Origin: Prevotellaceae bacterium UBA1720
Lineage (GTDB): Bacteria > Bacteroidota > Bacteroidia > Bacteroidales > Bacteroidaceae
Reading direction: 5' to 3'
DNA: 7,314 nucleotides
Assembly (NCBI GenBank): GCA_002317475.1
Contig: DCIS01000020.1
Span: forward strand, 854-8,167
The notes beneath the pieces were generated by a model. That model ran no database searches. It saw only the letters and a list, made by a program, of their open reading frames with translations, and was not told where the DNA came from. The number at the start of each line of letters is the position of its first letter. Positions within the stretch are counted from its first letter, which is position 1. This document shows, piece after piece, positions 6,397-7,314 of the stretch. Made by a program: the position numbers and the translations under genes.

Positions 6397-7285
6397 CTTC
6401 ATCCACCTTCTCATCCATTGGCAGGGTGGCATCTATCCAGTGAATGTGTGTGCCTCTCTTTTCCATGCCGCGGAACCAAGTCATCTGACGTTTGGCAAAC
6501 TGATGAATGGCTATCTCCAGTTGGCGTACCATTTCATCATATTCTAACTGTCCTGTAACATAGAGGGTTAGATACTTATATTCCAGGCCATAATACAACA
6601 GGTCCTCAGCTGGAACCTTTTCCAGCAAGTGCCTGATTTCATCAACCATGCCTTCCTCCAATCGAGCATGCAGACGACGAGTGATCTTCTCGCGTCTCAA
6701 CTCCCGATCTATGTCCACTCCAATGTTCAGGCTATGAATCTGAGGGAAATCCCTCTCGCTTATCCTATGCTCTTTATAGTAGGTTTGGATCTCAATGGCA
6801 CGTATGGCACGCTTGGCCGTGTCAATATCGGTACTGTTATGCAGCTCCTTATATCCTTTTAGGATTTCGGTCAGTTCGTCTAGCGTTTTACCCTCAAGGC
6901 TGGCTCGCAGTTCCTTGTTTTCTGGTACTGGCACCATCTTGTAGCTCTTCAGCACAGATTCAATATACAGTCCTGTTCCCCCACACAGGATAGGTTGTTT
7001 TCCACGTGCCACGATGTCATTGTATGCCTTCCAGAAATCTTGCTGATACTGGAAAAGGTTATATTTCTCCCCAGCATCCAATATATCTATAAGGTGATAG
7101 GGCACCTCTACCCCATTCACCGTGTAGTCTTTCAGATCTTTACCCGTACCGATATCCATACCTCGATACACCTGACGACTATCTGCACTGATAATCTCAG
7201 CATTACCTATTCGTGCTGCAAGATGTGCAGCCAGATCAGTTTTACCACTTGCTGTAGGGCCAAGTATCGTTATGATATCGTACAT
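6356..7285 (-). CDS. miaA: tRNA dimethylallyltransferase MiaA
   Basis: This 309-residue enzyme transfers the dimethylallyl group to N6 of A37 in tRNAs that read codons starting with U. The P-loop GPTASGKT is at 9-16, ISADSRQVYRGMDIGTGK at 32-49, CGGTGLYIES at 101-110 and AKRQMTWFRGME at 264-275, in family order and at normal length. The segment YYGLEYKYLTLYVTG (231-245) replaces the usual GYKE-type motif. I recall this as a variant found in Bacteroidetes, some of which carry two miaA copies, so this may be one of two paralogues. The ATG at 7285 puts the P-loop at the usual distance from the N terminus, but the frame stays open to the window edge, so a start further upstream cannot be ruled out. 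The TGA at 6356-6358 lies inside the convergent regulator gene. Confidence 0.95.
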   Translation of the reverse strand: MYDIITILGPTASGKTDLAAHLAARIGNAEIISADSRQVYRGMDIGTGKDLKDYTVNGVEVPYHLIDILDAGEKYNLFQYQQDFWKAYNDIVARGKQPILCGGTGLYIESVLKSYKMVPVPENKELRASLEGKTLDELTEILKGYKELHNSTDIDTAKRAIRAIEIQTYYKEHRISERDFPQIHSLNIGVDIDRELRREKITRRLHARLEEGMVDEIRHLLEKVPAEDLLYYGLEYKYLTLYVTGQLEYDEMVRQLEIAIHQFAKRQMTWFRGMEKRGTHIHWIDATLPMDEKVDEVIRICSLSQEHQY

Positions 7286-7290
7286 AGGAA

Positions 7291-7311
7291 TCGAGTTGTC
7301 GAGAAATCGAG
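7291..7311. repeat. Three TCGAG pentamers at 8-nt spacing upstream of miaA
   Basis: TCGAG occurs at 7291-7295, 7299-7303 and 7307-7311, exactly 8 nt apart, separated by TTG and AAA. It lies 6 to 26 bp upstream of the miaA start and runs close to the window edge, so the full extent is unknown. It could be a leader element, part of a longer repeat, or chance. Confidence 0.5.
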
Positions 7312-7314
7312 TTA

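Noticed and set aside
6408..6434. CCACC...GGTGG hairpin as a terminator for the Crp-like gene
   Set aside because: A 5-bp stem with a long loop, no T tract, and inside miaA coding sequence.

Overview
The window looks like chromosomal DNA of a Bacteroidales bacterium, most likely Prevotellaceae or Bacteroidaceae. This rests on moderate GC with AT-rich spacers, mostly absent Shine-Dalgarno sequences, two upstream sites matching the Bacteroidetes -7 consensus TAnnTTTG, and the family variants seen in the debranching enzyme, the GH57 protein, the Crp-like regulator and MiaA. The genus is inference. I see no tRNA, rRNA, CRISPR array, insertion sequence or phage gene.

Layout. At 1-416 (+) is the 3' part of queE (7-deazaguanine/queuosine pathway), cut by the window edge. 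It converges on a three-gene minus-strand cluster, and a perfect 10-bp hairpin at 464-496 lies between the two converging ends. Read in its own direction, the cluster runs GH133-type glycogen debranching enzyme (5378-3432), glycogen-synthase-like glycosyltransferase (3414-2107), then a GH57 alpha-amylase-like protein (2068-518). Spacers of 17 and 38 nt suggest one operon. A 316-bp divergent intergenic region (5379-5694) separates it from a Crp/Fnr-type regulator on the plus strand (5695-6396). The regulator gene overlaps tail-to-tail by 41 bp with miaA (7285-6356, minus).

How the genes work together. The synthase would extend alpha-1,4-glucan and the debranching enzyme would remove branches. 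The GH57 protein would be expected to act on the same polymer, but it carries Ser where the catalytic Glu is expected and Glu where the catalytic Asp is expected. It also ends in an 84-residue Lys/Ala/Pro tail resembling histone H1. It therefore looks like a non-catalytic glucan-binding or scaffold protein with a polycationic arm rather than an amylase. The divergently transcribed Crp-like protein is the obvious candidate regulator. queE and miaA are both tRNA-modification genes but flank the cluster in separate transcription units.

The best candidate for something little described is this glycogen cassette with a catalytically altered GH57 protein and a histone-like tail. A possible Asp-to-Asn change in the TWMD motif of the debranching enzyme adds to it. 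All motif comparisons are from memory of the families; no alignment could be run.
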